A stretch of DNA of 5,956 nucleotides from an uncultured bacterium (GTDB taxonomy: Bacteria; Patescibacteriota; Gracilibacteria; Absconditabacterales; Absconditicoccaceae): the NCBI GenBank assembly GCA_937906635.1, contig CALCYP010000126.1, positions 1 to 5,956 of the forward strand. The letters run 5' to 3'. The notes below the pieces were generated by a model, which was not told the DNA's origin, did no database searches, and was given only the letters and a program-made list of their open reading frames with translations. Positions 1 through 5,151 of the stretch are shown here, piece after piece; positions within the stretch are counted from its first letter, which is position 1, and each line of letters starts with the position of its first letter. Both the position numbers and the translations under genes were made by a program.

Positions 1-194
1 ATATCTAATTTCAATTTCATATTATCTTTCATCAGTTCTCTATTCTGTTTTCTCAATTCTCTGTTTTCTTTTATCAATATTTCTATTCTTTGGTCTTTTC
101 ATTTTGTTAGCAACTCCTCAAACCTTTTATTCTCTGCTTTCACTTTATCTATATCGTGGAGCCATTGTCTAACAGTCTGTTTATCTATATTCAT
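1..194 (-). CDS. Coiled-coil protein with possible DNA-binding N-terminus, C-terminus cut by window
   Basis: Partial: 64 codons are visible and the frame is still open at position 1. The N-terminus (MNIDKQTVRQWLHDIDKVK) resembles the first helices of a small winged or helix-turn-helix domain in which QTVRQWL would be the recognition part; this is weak. From about residue 15 a long coiled coil follows, with one UGA read as Gly at residue 32 (LLTKGKDQ) that would break or kink it. The start overlaps the previous gene by 14 nt and is preceded by eight A in a row, with no Shine-Dalgarno. Both coiled-coil genes at this end may interact. Confidence 0.75.
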
Positions 195-372
195 TTTTTT
201 TATTATCAGGTAAATTATTTCGCAACTCTCTATTCCTTTCTTTCAGCATTTCATTAGTCTCTGTTAGCAGTTCATTTTCGGACTTCAAACTATCTACTTC
301 TTTCTTTAACCTTGCTATCTCTTCATCTGCTTCTATTATTGCTTCCATCTCATCTGGACTTGGTCTATTCAT
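181..372 (-). CDS. Coiled-coil protein, 63 aa
   Basis: Almost entirely a heptad-type coiled coil: residues 8-52 are Glu, Lys, Leu, Asn and Arg in regular spacing (IARLKKEVDSLKSENELL). It contains no UGA codon and no Gly at all, so it reads the same in any code. A short polar N-terminus (MNRPSPDE) precedes the helix. It overlaps the next gene by 14 nt. It is likely an oligomerising phage protein of unknown purpose, possibly acting with the next, also coiled-coil, protein. Confidence 0.8.
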   Translation of the reverse strand: MNRPSPDEMEAIIEADEEIARLKKEVDSLKSENELLTETNEMLKERNRELRNNLPDNKKNEYR

Positions 373-382
373 ATCATATATA

Positions 383-598
383 TTATAAACTAAAACTATT
401 TTTTTGCTCTAATTCTTTTATCTTGTCCATAAGTGCTTTGTTTGTTTCTGAAAGGTCTAACAAAAGTTTTTCTTCTGGCGTTAAGTCATTTAACGCATTT
501 GAAAAATGTTGTGAATAATTTATCATATAGTCTGCACCAGCAAAAGGTATCCATCTTACTGGTTCAACCTTTTCTTTTTTCTTCCTTCACATCTCCAT
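383..598 (-). CDS. Hypothetical protein, 71 aa (or 69 from the second ATG)
   Basis: Not recognised. Two in-frame ATGs (596-598 and 590-592) are two codons apart; the second is followed directly by a UGA Gly codon (MGRKKKEK). A basic N-terminus is followed by a hydrophobic, aromatic stretch (PVRWIPFAGADYMINY) and a charged helix (LTPEEKLLLDLSETNKALMDKIKELEQ) that could be a coiled coil. It ends 10 nt before the next start. It may be a small structural or scaffold-like phage protein, but nothing in the sequence decides this. Confidence 0.78.
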
Positions 599-621
599 AG
601 GTAAATAATATAAAAGTTTGA

Positions 622-798
622 TTACTTCAATACATCAATTAAAACATCTAAAGGCTTTTCTTTTACCTCTAAGATAGACTTTAACATTTCTATCTCAGAA
701 TATTCGTCTATCTTTCATCAAAATTGGCTAAACAAATTCTCTAATTTATCGTGGTCTATCATACCACTATCAAATAAATAATTTAATAATTTCTCCAT
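622..798 (-). CDS. Small acidic helical protein, 58 aa
   Basis: Not recognised. Leu/Ile/Glu/Lys-rich and probably an all-helical bundle, with two consecutive UGA codons read as Gly-Gly (SQFGGKIDEY) forming a turn between helices. It starts 2 nt after the preceding stop and is followed by a 23-nt gap before the first possible start of the next gene. The start is preceded by AAAG, at most a weak Shine-Dalgarno. The function is unknown; the neighbours are also small unknown phage genes. Confidence 0.78.
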
Positions 799-800
799 CT

Positions 801-1103
801 TTATTCTTTACTATATAAAAAGTAATTCTTCAAATTAGCATCTATCTTCCCTTCCACTCTTCACCAATACCATTTATCTAATACTTCTCGTGGCATATCA
901 TATCGTAGTGCTGTATATATATCACTAATTCACCAATACATATCATTTATGTATAGTGTTCAATTCATCATATCACTATTTCCATCTTCCAATATATCAT
1001 ATTCTCATTCTATATTTCCATCTTCATCACTATAGTATTTCTCCAAAAAATACATCATCACATTTTTTATCTCGTCATTGAGTTTATAGCATTTGTCTCT
1101 CAT
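801..1103 (-). CDS. Acidic, aromatic-rich hypothetical protein, 100 aa
   Basis: Not recognised. It is acidic (DEDGN, ILEDGNSD) and unusually rich in Tyr, Trp and Met, with two Tyr-Trp-Gly motifs (residues 56-58 and 79-81) whose Gly codons are both UGA following a TGG Trp codon. Four UGA are used as Gly. The segment SDIYTALRYDMPREVLDKWYWG looks like a folded helical core. It starts by ATGA overlap inside the preceding gene and ends 2 nt before the next start, so it is tightly co-transcribed. The acidic character invites comparison with DNA-mimic or inhibitor proteins of phages, but that is only a composition-based thought. Confidence 0.8.
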
Positions 1104-1210
1104 TGTAATATATTATATTCTAAAACAACATTATCTATACATTCTCCAAACTCATCATAGTCTGGTAGCATTATACAAGCAAGTAGTCCTTGCAATAGTA
1201 GTTCTATCAT
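1067..1210 (-). CDS. Small hypothetical protein, 47 aa
   Basis: Not recognised. Starts within the end of the helix-turn-helix gene (ATGA overlap) and itself runs 37 nt into the next gene. The N-terminal 15 residues (MIELLLQGLLACIML) are hydrophobic and could be a short membrane or packing helix; the rest is acidic (PDYDEFGECIDN). One UGA at 1100-1102 again forms ATGA with the next start; in the standard code the protein would stop there at 36 residues, here it gains GETNAINSMTR before TAA. It is too short and acidic for a typical holin. Confidence 0.65.
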
Positions 1211-1416
1211 TTTAATTCTTTATCAACTAAAAGTTTTATCTTTATTAGCTCTCTAATTTTCATATCTAAATATTCACTCAATTTCTTTTTGTGTTCATCA
1301 GATATTTTGTATCAGTAAGTCACTTTATTTACCAATGCACCTTGGCTTATTCAGATATACTCTGCGATATTCCTCATATTTATCTTTAAGCCGTTTAGCT
1401 TTTCTATTATCGTCAT
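1204..1416 (-). CDS. Small helix-turn-helix DNA-binding protein, 70 aa
   Basis: Probably a phage transcription regulator. Residues 15-40 (NIAEYIGISQGALVNKV and the following turn) have the pattern of a Cro/C1-type helix-turn-helix, with ISQGALVNK as the recognition helix. The C-terminus is a Lys/Leu/Ile-rich helix that could dimerise. Three UGA codons are read as Gly; the last lies directly before the TAG stop (UGA-UAG) and forms ATGA with the next start. The start used here is the ATG that gives the usual compact domain. An in-frame ATG at 1443, adding nine residues (MNLYHNTKM start), lies 10 nt after a perfect AGGAGG (1454-1459) and may be the real start; it would overlap the hydrolase end by 17 nt. 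Confidence 0.78.
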
Positions 1417-1426
1417 TTTTGTATTG

Positions 1427-2200
1427 TTATGATATAAATTCATAGTCTGCAAACCTCCTTACACTATCTACTCGGGCTTGACTATATTTTCATACATATA
1501 CATTACAGATACACGATACACTCTCTGGTCTATCTAAACATTTTCTGTATCATAGACTGATAGTATTAGCCAAACTCTCAAAAAACTCTTCTACTGTATC
1601 GAAATTGTATAGCCGACATCATTCTATTCTGTTCTCTTGTTTATCAAACCACTCGCTAATTGTTCAATCATCATATTTTCTCGCTTTCAGTCATCACCAG
1701 TTGTTGCTTTTGCTACATTCCATAGTAGGAGCAAATGCTGTTCATAGCTTACTCTCGTGATACATTATTCACAATAGCAACTTATAGTCTACATTTCTTT
1801 TTTCTGCTATCTCTTTCAATTTATTCAGCATTGTATAGTCTCCACATAAGGGGCTATTTTCGACCTCTTTACATATTAGCTCCATTACATGCTCATCATC
1901 TCCAGCTTTGTAATATTCGTTTCGTAGTCTCTCAATTTCTGCTCTATTGCTTTCTGCACTTCCATGTAAATTCTGTTGCTGTTTTTCCAATTCTTCTCGT
2001 TGTGTCTGATAGTCATCATTTTGGATGTATAGGTCATTAATTTCTGCTAATATTCCATCTATTCTTTTCTGCTCTTGTTTTTGCTCCAGGTTGCTGTTTA
2101 TTCTTCAGCCGTACAGACAGCATACGATGACTAAAATAATTCATGCTATCGTACTAAATACGATCAAACTTTTGCTGTGGTTAAGGGTTTTTGTTTTCAT
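1427..2200 (-). CDS. Membrane-anchored lysozyme-like peptidoglycan hydrolase (probable endolysin)
   Basis: Expected to cleave peptidoglycan glycan strands, as a lytic transglycosylase or glucosaminidase of the lysozyme-like fold. 257 aa. An N-terminal hydrophobic segment (about residues 11-30, VFSTIAGIILVIVCC) acts as a membrane anchor or uncleaved signal. Residues 36-100 are a Gln/Glu-rich coiled coil. The catalytic domain (about 120-250) shows YHESKLG with the likely catalytic Glu149, CSKSNNWGGLKA (162-173), LYNF and FFESLANTI helices, and the late cysteines (C221, C230, C232). Both Gly of NNWGG are UGA codons; ten UGA are used in all, against five GGN. It follows the leader and terminator and is not paired with an obvious holin, so the anchor may allow export by the host system, as in signal-anchor endolysins. 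A structural tail-associated hydrolase is a less likely alternative. Confidence 0.8.
1454..1459 (-). promoter_or_regulatory. Strong Shine-Dalgarno AGGAGG inside the hydrolase tail
   Basis: Minus-strand AAGGAGG sits inside the last codons of the hydrolase (Arg-Arg), 10 nt upstream of the ATG at 1443, which is in frame with the helix-turn-helix gene. No other start in the window has a comparable Shine-Dalgarno, so this site may decide the start of that gene, or it may be chance within Arg codons. Confidence 0.4.
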
Positions 2201-2206
2201 TATATT

Positions 2207-2239
2207 AAAAAAGGAAATAAAAGTGTTGTTTTTATTTCC
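2207..2239 (-). terminator. Intrinsic terminator directly upstream of the hydrolase gene
   Basis: Perfect 10-bp stem (2239-2230 with 2222-2213, GG at the base, otherwise A/T) with a 7-nt loop, followed on the minus strand by six T (2212-2207). It ends about 7 nt before the hydrolase ATG, so it would cut the transcript unless relieved. The stem is AT-rich, so the efficiency is uncertain. Confidence 0.6.
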
Positions 2240-2274
2240 AAAAAGTGTATAAGCTCTTACAAGTGTAAGAGGTA

Positions 2275-2294
2275 GAGTTCGCTGTGGTTAGAGG
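2275..2294. repeat. 20-bp direct repeat, copy A (in the leader loop)
   Basis: Identical to 3807-3826. It sits in the loop between segments a and b of the leader, between the 68-aa gene and the hydrolase. A third, partial match (the 10-mer GCTGTGGTTA on the plus strand, 2174-2183) lies in the first codons of the hydrolase gene and may be chance. Confidence 0.8.
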
Positions 2295-2323
2295 GCTTCT
2301 CTTACACTTTTTAGAAATGTTTT

Positions 2324-2530
2324 TTAGTCCAGATACTTCTTATCTTTTAGATACTCATAGACATCATTGTAGTCTGTGAGTTTTTTGTTTTCTCTGCTAA
2401 AATAAGATTGTATCGTTTCTTTTTTCAGTCATGTGATTGTCCTTACGAATTCGCACATCACTCGACTGATTGCATAGTGTCATGGGTTTCGTTCACCGTG
2501 TCTTTTTTGTATTGGTGGTACTCATCTCAT
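2324..2530 (-). CDS. Small basic protein, possible DNA-binding regulator, 68 aa
   Basis: Not recognised. Three UGA codons are read as Gly (MRGVPP, NPGHYA, TITGLKKE). After a basic N-terminus (QKRHGERN) comes a helical part (HYAISRVMCEFVRTI) and a segment TGLKKETIQSYFSREN (residues 32-47) that could be the turn and recognition helix of a helix-turn-helix. The end (YNDVYEYLKDKKYLD) looks like a small packing helix. It lies alone between a promoter and a leader with a terminator, directly ahead of the lysis gene. In lambdoid phages that place is held by late regulators, so a regulatory role is suggested by position only. The start was chosen at the ATG preceded by AAAGATAAAGAAA; no upstream in-frame ATG fits better. 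Confidence 0.75.
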
Positions 2531-2572
2531 TTTCTTTATCTTTTATGATCTAAACTTCATCTGACAGTGTGG

Positions 2573-2600
2573 AGTATAATTATTTTTTTTCAAAAATCAA
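2573..2600 (-). promoter_or_regulatory. Sigma70-like promoter
   Basis: Minus-strand -35 TTGATT (2595-2600) and -10 TATACT (2573-2578) are separated by 16 nt of A-rich sequence. This is the best promoter match I saw in the window. It lies in the only sizeable gap (2531-2634) inside the block, about 43 nt before the start of the 68-aa gene, and points at that gene and the hydrolase after it. It suggests a separately timed transcript for the lysis part. Confidence 0.6.
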
Positions 2601-2634
2601 GAGAAAATACATTTTTTTTTGTTTTTTCTTTTTC

Positions 2635-2790
2635 TTATTCCTTGATTACATAGGTCGCATATAGGAAAATTCATTTTTTTATTTTTATCAGACTTTCTAT
2701 TTCATCTCGATTTACATATTTATCCAATAATTCAAATGTATCTACTTTGTTATTTACCTTGTAATATACTCTTACATATCTTTTTCTCAT
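2635..2790 (-). CDS. Small hypothetical protein, 51 aa
   Basis: Not recognised. Overlaps the ninG end by 19 nt through an ATGA. The N-terminal half (MRKRYVRVYYKVNNKVDTFEL) looks like a small beta-type domain, followed by a short helix (DEIESLIKIKK) and a final strand (IFLYATYVIKE). One UGA codon read as Gly separates the last two. The fold could be a small phage regulator or a nin-type accessory protein. It is the last gene before the promoter region, so it closes the ninG-containing block. No terminator-like hairpin with a T-run follows it. Confidence 0.75.
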
Positions 2791-3296
2791 AGTTTGTGCT
2801 TTTTTTCACATATAAATTTGTACCATTCTGTTATCATTTTTTCATACTGATATTGTTTCAGCTCCACTGTTTCTTTGTCGTTTATTCTTCTTTCGACTTC
2901 GGTCTTACCTAATATTTCTTCCATTTTTAGTGTGTATTTTATATAATTTCAGTTTAATATTACATTACATCTTTCGCATTGTGGATATACATTAGTTATA
3001 TCAAATGTATATTTTGTGTTGGCTCTCGTGAGGAAATGTCATGCTTGTATATATTTTCGGTAGATTTTCTCCCCACTTGTTATACATACACAGTATCATT
3101 TATCATCTGCATAATACAGTCTCACATATTCAGAGAATACTCTATGTGCCAAATCTCTCCATGTCACACTCTTTTTTGGTTTGTGTGTCTTTGGTCGATA
3201 ATATTTCAGTATTCTCTCTCGGAGTTGTATATCTTCTACTTGCTCCAGTGCCTTTTTTGTTTTCCATAGTTTTGTGAAATTATTTAGATGGATCAT
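2772..3296 (-). CDS. ninG: NinG/Rap-family recombination nuclease
   Basis: Recognised as the Lambda NinG (Rap) family, 174 aa. In phage lambda, Rap is a structure-specific endonuclease that acts on recombination intermediates. Features seen: a basic, helical N-terminus (residues 1-45), then the zinc-finger-like core with CVCITSG (69-75), QAGHF (85-89), TNVYPQCERCN (101-111) and LNGN (114-117), then a helical C-terminus. The first metal pair, usually CxxC, reads C71-I-T-S74 here, so one Cys is replaced by Ser; C69 might substitute. Two conserved Gly (AGHF and LNGN) are encoded by UGA, which is strong support for UGA as Gly. A fourth UGA (2787-2789) forms ATGA with the next start and is read through into EKDM before TAA. 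Overlaps the upstream gene by 17 nt and the downstream one by 19 nt. Confidence 0.88.
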
Positions 3297-3513
3297 TGCT
3301 AATTTGTAATATTTCTGATATAAAAGCTTCTCAATACTTCATAAATAGATAGTGTTCTATGTTGTAATTATTCCAATCTATGTATTGTATAGCTTCTATT
3401 ATTCAGCTTATATTCCAGTCAATATCGTTTTCTTTACAAATTTTTGTTAAGTTCTTTATAAATCCATCATACAGATTATATGCTCGCTTCATAAATATCA
3501 AATCTTTTTTCAT
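3280..3513 (-). CDS. Hypothetical protein, 77 aa
   Basis: Not recognised. It opens with two UGA codons as Gly (ISGIIEA and KYGEAFISEI), both in positions where Gly is plausible. The protein is mixed aromatic and hydrophobic (DWNISGIIEAIQYIDWNNYN), so it is probably a small folded domain rather than a coiled coil. The start ATG is preceded by AACAAAA without a Shine-Dalgarno. It overlaps the ninG-like gene after it by 17 nt. The position between a small phage-like protein and ninG suggests an early or nin-type accessory gene. Confidence 0.8.
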
Positions 3514-3518
3514 TTTTG

Positions 3519-3806
3519 TTAATTAGATAATAAAAATGGTTGTCTATATTCTTCTTTCTTTTCTTCTTCCAGATGTTTTCTCATATTGTATAGCTTTCAT
3601 CTCAAGCTCGGCACTTCTTCTTGTCGCTTTCTCCTATATCTTGTCACACTCTCGGGTGATAATTCTTTCATCTGATAGTAGATATGCTCGCTTTCTATTC
3701 AGAGGTCTTTCAGTAGATAGCAATACAGCAGTGGGTCATCATCTCTACATTTTGGTATAGTCTCCAGATAGTATTTTACTTTTTCTTTTACTTTTTGTTT
3801 TTCCAT
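3519..3806 (-). CDS. Small charged phage-like protein, 95 aa
   Basis: Probably a phage replication- or early-region protein; no firm family. After a helical N-terminus with an acidic turn (CRDDDPLLYCYLL, residues 20-32) comes SPESVTRYRRKRQEEVPSLRG (residues 50-70). This resembles a segment I recall in many phage hypothetical proteins (Ser/Pro-Glu-Ser-Ile-x-Arg-x-Arg-Arg-Lys-x-Gln), which often look like small DNA-binding or replication-associated proteins. The rest is a Lys/Glu-rich helix. Two UGA codons read as Gly (DLGIES and LRGKL); the second fits the usual LRG ending of that segment. The start was chosen at the ATG right after the 20-bp repeat; a longer upstream open stretch in this frame is only the shadow of the methyltransferase tail. 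The stop lies 5 nt before the next start. Confidence 0.8.
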
Positions 3807-3826
3807 GAGTTCGCTGTGGTTAGAGG
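3807..3826. repeat. 20-bp direct repeat, copy B (fills an intergenic gap)
   Basis: Minus-strand sequence CCTCTAACCACAGCGAACTC. It occupies exactly the space between the methyltransferase TAA (3827-3829) and the next ATG (3804-3806). An identical copy is at 2275-2294. It has no Shine-Dalgarno character, so it is not simply a ribosome-binding site. It could be an operator, a recombination site or a module-boundary linker. Confidence 0.8.
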
Positions 3827-4561
3827 TTAAAATAAAGTTGCTTGTTTTGATTGTTCTGGTTTTGGCGAAACCGAAGATATCGTATCTTTTATTTCTTCTA
3901 TCTTCTCTTTGAATTGTTCGGGGTCTATCTCGTATATCATTCAATAGCTACATATCCATCATTCACTATATTCGTTTGTCAGTGTATTTCATACTACGAA
4001 TGTTCAAGTTCATCAGTACCAAAAGCAATTTAGTAGTGCCATCATTACACATCTCCTGTCCAGGTCTACTCCATACAGCCTACATTGTGGGTTGTTTTTT
4101 AGTGCTCACAATAGCAATGTCCCACTACCACAAGCACAGTCCAAAACTCTTTCTCATTCTCAAGGTTTTGTATCTGTCATCTGTGCCATCATATCTGCTA
4201 TATGTGGTGGAGTGAAAAATTGCCCATTCTCTCACGATGATACAAACTTCATATACATATCTCATAGTATGTCCAATTTCTCCTCGTGGTGCTCTTGCAT
4301 CATATTTACCATATCTACGAGCATCCTGATTGGTGTGCTTGTGTTTTTCCACAAGCTTATGAGTTTCAAGTATCTTTGTTCTCTCTCTTTCCATCTCGGA
4401 GTATTTTGGATGGTCGGGTTGGCATTCACTATTGAGATGACTACTACTTCCAGCCAAGTCTCAAATGCTTTAGCCATACTTATTCATTCTCATTGACTTG
4501 CTACAAGTCCTCTCTCAAATGGTTTATCGCTATTTGGTGTCCATTTCACTCACATTATCAT
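3827..4561 (-). CDS. Phage-type N-6 DNA adenine methyltransferase (SAM-dependent), NPPY motif not seen
   Basis: Class I methyltransferase of the HsdM/N6_Mtase type, 244 aa, expected to transfer a methyl group from S-adenosylmethionine to adenine in DNA. An N-terminal helical part (residues 1-100) is followed by the typical GQFFTP segment (113-118), the SAM-binding motif I VLDCACGSG (139-147) and the acidic strand GVDLD (164-168). Motif IV (NPPY/F, DPPY) is not visible; the expected place reads VVGNTLTNEY (189-198). This is similar to phage methylases I recall with a GNSL/GNTL segment there, so activity is uncertain. The C-terminus ends QATLF, close to the sliding-clamp motif QL[SD]LF. Fourteen UGA codons are used as Gly against five GGN, among the highest in the window. 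An alternative start at 4555 would give a TAATG overlap with the upstream gene. No partner restriction enzyme is present, so it more likely protects phage DNA or marks it. Confidence 0.85.
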
Positions 4562-4692
4562 ATCTTACATCGTAAAAGTCTGTATCAGTTGTGTATTATC
4601 AGTATTTCATAGTGAATTACTTCATATTTGTCTGTCAGTTTTGATAGATATTGCTTTAATTCATCGTATTTTTTGAAGTCTTTGTGTTTCAT
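4555..4692 (-). CDS. Small hypothetical protein, 45 aa
   Basis: Not recognised. Only visible when UGA is read as sense: two UGA codons, one in IIHNGYRLL where Gly fits a turn, the other as the last residue directly before TAA. The composition is Lys/Tyr/Glu-rich with a hydrophobic centre (YEILII), so it is probably a small folded domain. It overlaps the gene before it by 37 nt and the methyltransferase after it by up to 7 nt. The UGA-UAA tandem at its end overlaps two candidate methyltransferase starts (ATGATAATG). The small size lowers certainty, but the frame is conserved through the whole overlap and the junction pattern matches its neighbours. Confidence 0.65.
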
Positions 4693-4928
4693 ATTCTGCT
4701 TTTAGTTTCTAAAAACTCTCTCAAATTTCCTACATATTGTAATTTATATTCATCTCTACTTTTCTTAAACTCTTTCAGCTTATCGGGTTTCCGTGTAAGT
4801 AAATTTCTCCAACCTATCAACTCAAACATATGCTGTCTTGGGTTTAATTCGGTAAAGCCATTTTCTAAATACTTCGCTATCTGCTCGTTAATTCGTTGCA
4901 TTGTTTTTATATACTCTGTCTTTTTCAT
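4656..4928 (-). CDS. Hypothetical protein, 90 aa
   Basis: Not recognised. It is a charged, mostly helical protein with a central stretch around residues 30-45 (NPRQHMFELIGWRNLL). The first 79 codons are open in any code. Codon 80 is a UGA that forms an ATGA with the start of the next gene. Read as Gly, the protein gains GNTKTSKNTMN before a TAA, and overlaps the next gene by 37 nt. The polar, unstructured look of that tail means the functional protein may be the first 79 residues. It overlaps the preceding gene by 22 nt, which suggests translational coupling within a phage early operon. Confidence 0.85.
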
Positions 4929-5149
4929 ATCTCATCCATAAATTGATAAAGTTGCTCTTTTGCTTTTTGTTCTTGGTCGTGTATGAGATAGTGCTGTACT
5001 GTCTTTATTCTCCTTTTCACTTTTCATACGATAGGAGTTTGTATCATATCTGCTAATTCATCATACATACTCCTATCATATTTCATTGCTTTCACAAAGT
5101 TGAATATAGCAGTAGTCCATATCTCTTTTTCTCTGCTATTGCTCCACAT
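4907..5149 (-). CDS. Hypothetical protein, 80 aa
   Basis: Not recognised. Starts 2 nt after the previous stop and overlaps the next gene by 22 nt. Two UGA codons are read as Gly. The sequence is mostly helical and charged; the middle (residues 24-52: SMYDELADMI followed by a Lys/Arg-rich stretch) could be a small DNA-binding fold, but no clear helix-turn-helix signature is visible. The second UGA (4925-4927) forms an ATGA with the start of the next gene; in the standard code the protein would end there, whereas in this code it runs on for KRQSI to a TAA. No Shine-Dalgarno precedes the start. Confidence 0.85.
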
Positions 5150-5151
5150 CG

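Larger units (their letters stand above)
2201..2323 (-). promoter_or_regulatory. Candidate attenuator leader of the hydrolase gene
   Basis: In RNA order: segment a (2312-2299, AAAAAGTGTAAGAG), the 20-bp repeat, segment b (2271-2261, CTCTTACACTT), segment c (2260-2254, GTAAGAG), segment d (2249-2240, TACACTTTTT), then a terminator. Segment b can pair with a (11 bp) or with c (7 bp). Segment a can pair with b, with d (10 bp, enclosing the b-c hairpin), or with 2226-2219 in the descending part of the terminator (ACACTTTT, 8 bp). These choices are mutually exclusive, as in transcription attenuators and riboswitches. The ligand or signal is unknown. The pairings are read by eye; no folding energies were computed. 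Confidence 0.5.

Noticed and set aside
590..600. CTATGGAGATGT shared between the start of the 71-aa gene and the gene-free region (about 5657-5666)
   Set aside because: A single 12-mer shared twice in an AT-rich 6-kb window is compatible with chance.
2174..2183. Third copy of the 20-bp repeat
   Set aside because: Only a 10-mer matches exactly and it lies within codons of the hydrolase gene, so it may be chance.
1735..2252. Plus-strand open frames of 75-101 codons opposite the hydrolase
   Set aside because: They are antisense to a recognisable lysozyme-like gene, have no family features, and are rich in Cys, His, Leu and Ser as expected of shadows.
3699..3944. Longer N-terminus for the 95-aa protein
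   Set aside because: The extra residues are the methyltransferase tail read in another frame; the ATG after the 20-bp repeat is a better start.
4092..4496. 134-codon open frame on the plus strand
   Set aside because: It lies opposite the methyltransferase, which has clear motifs; the plus-strand product has the hydrophobic Ser/His/Cys-rich look of an antisense frame.
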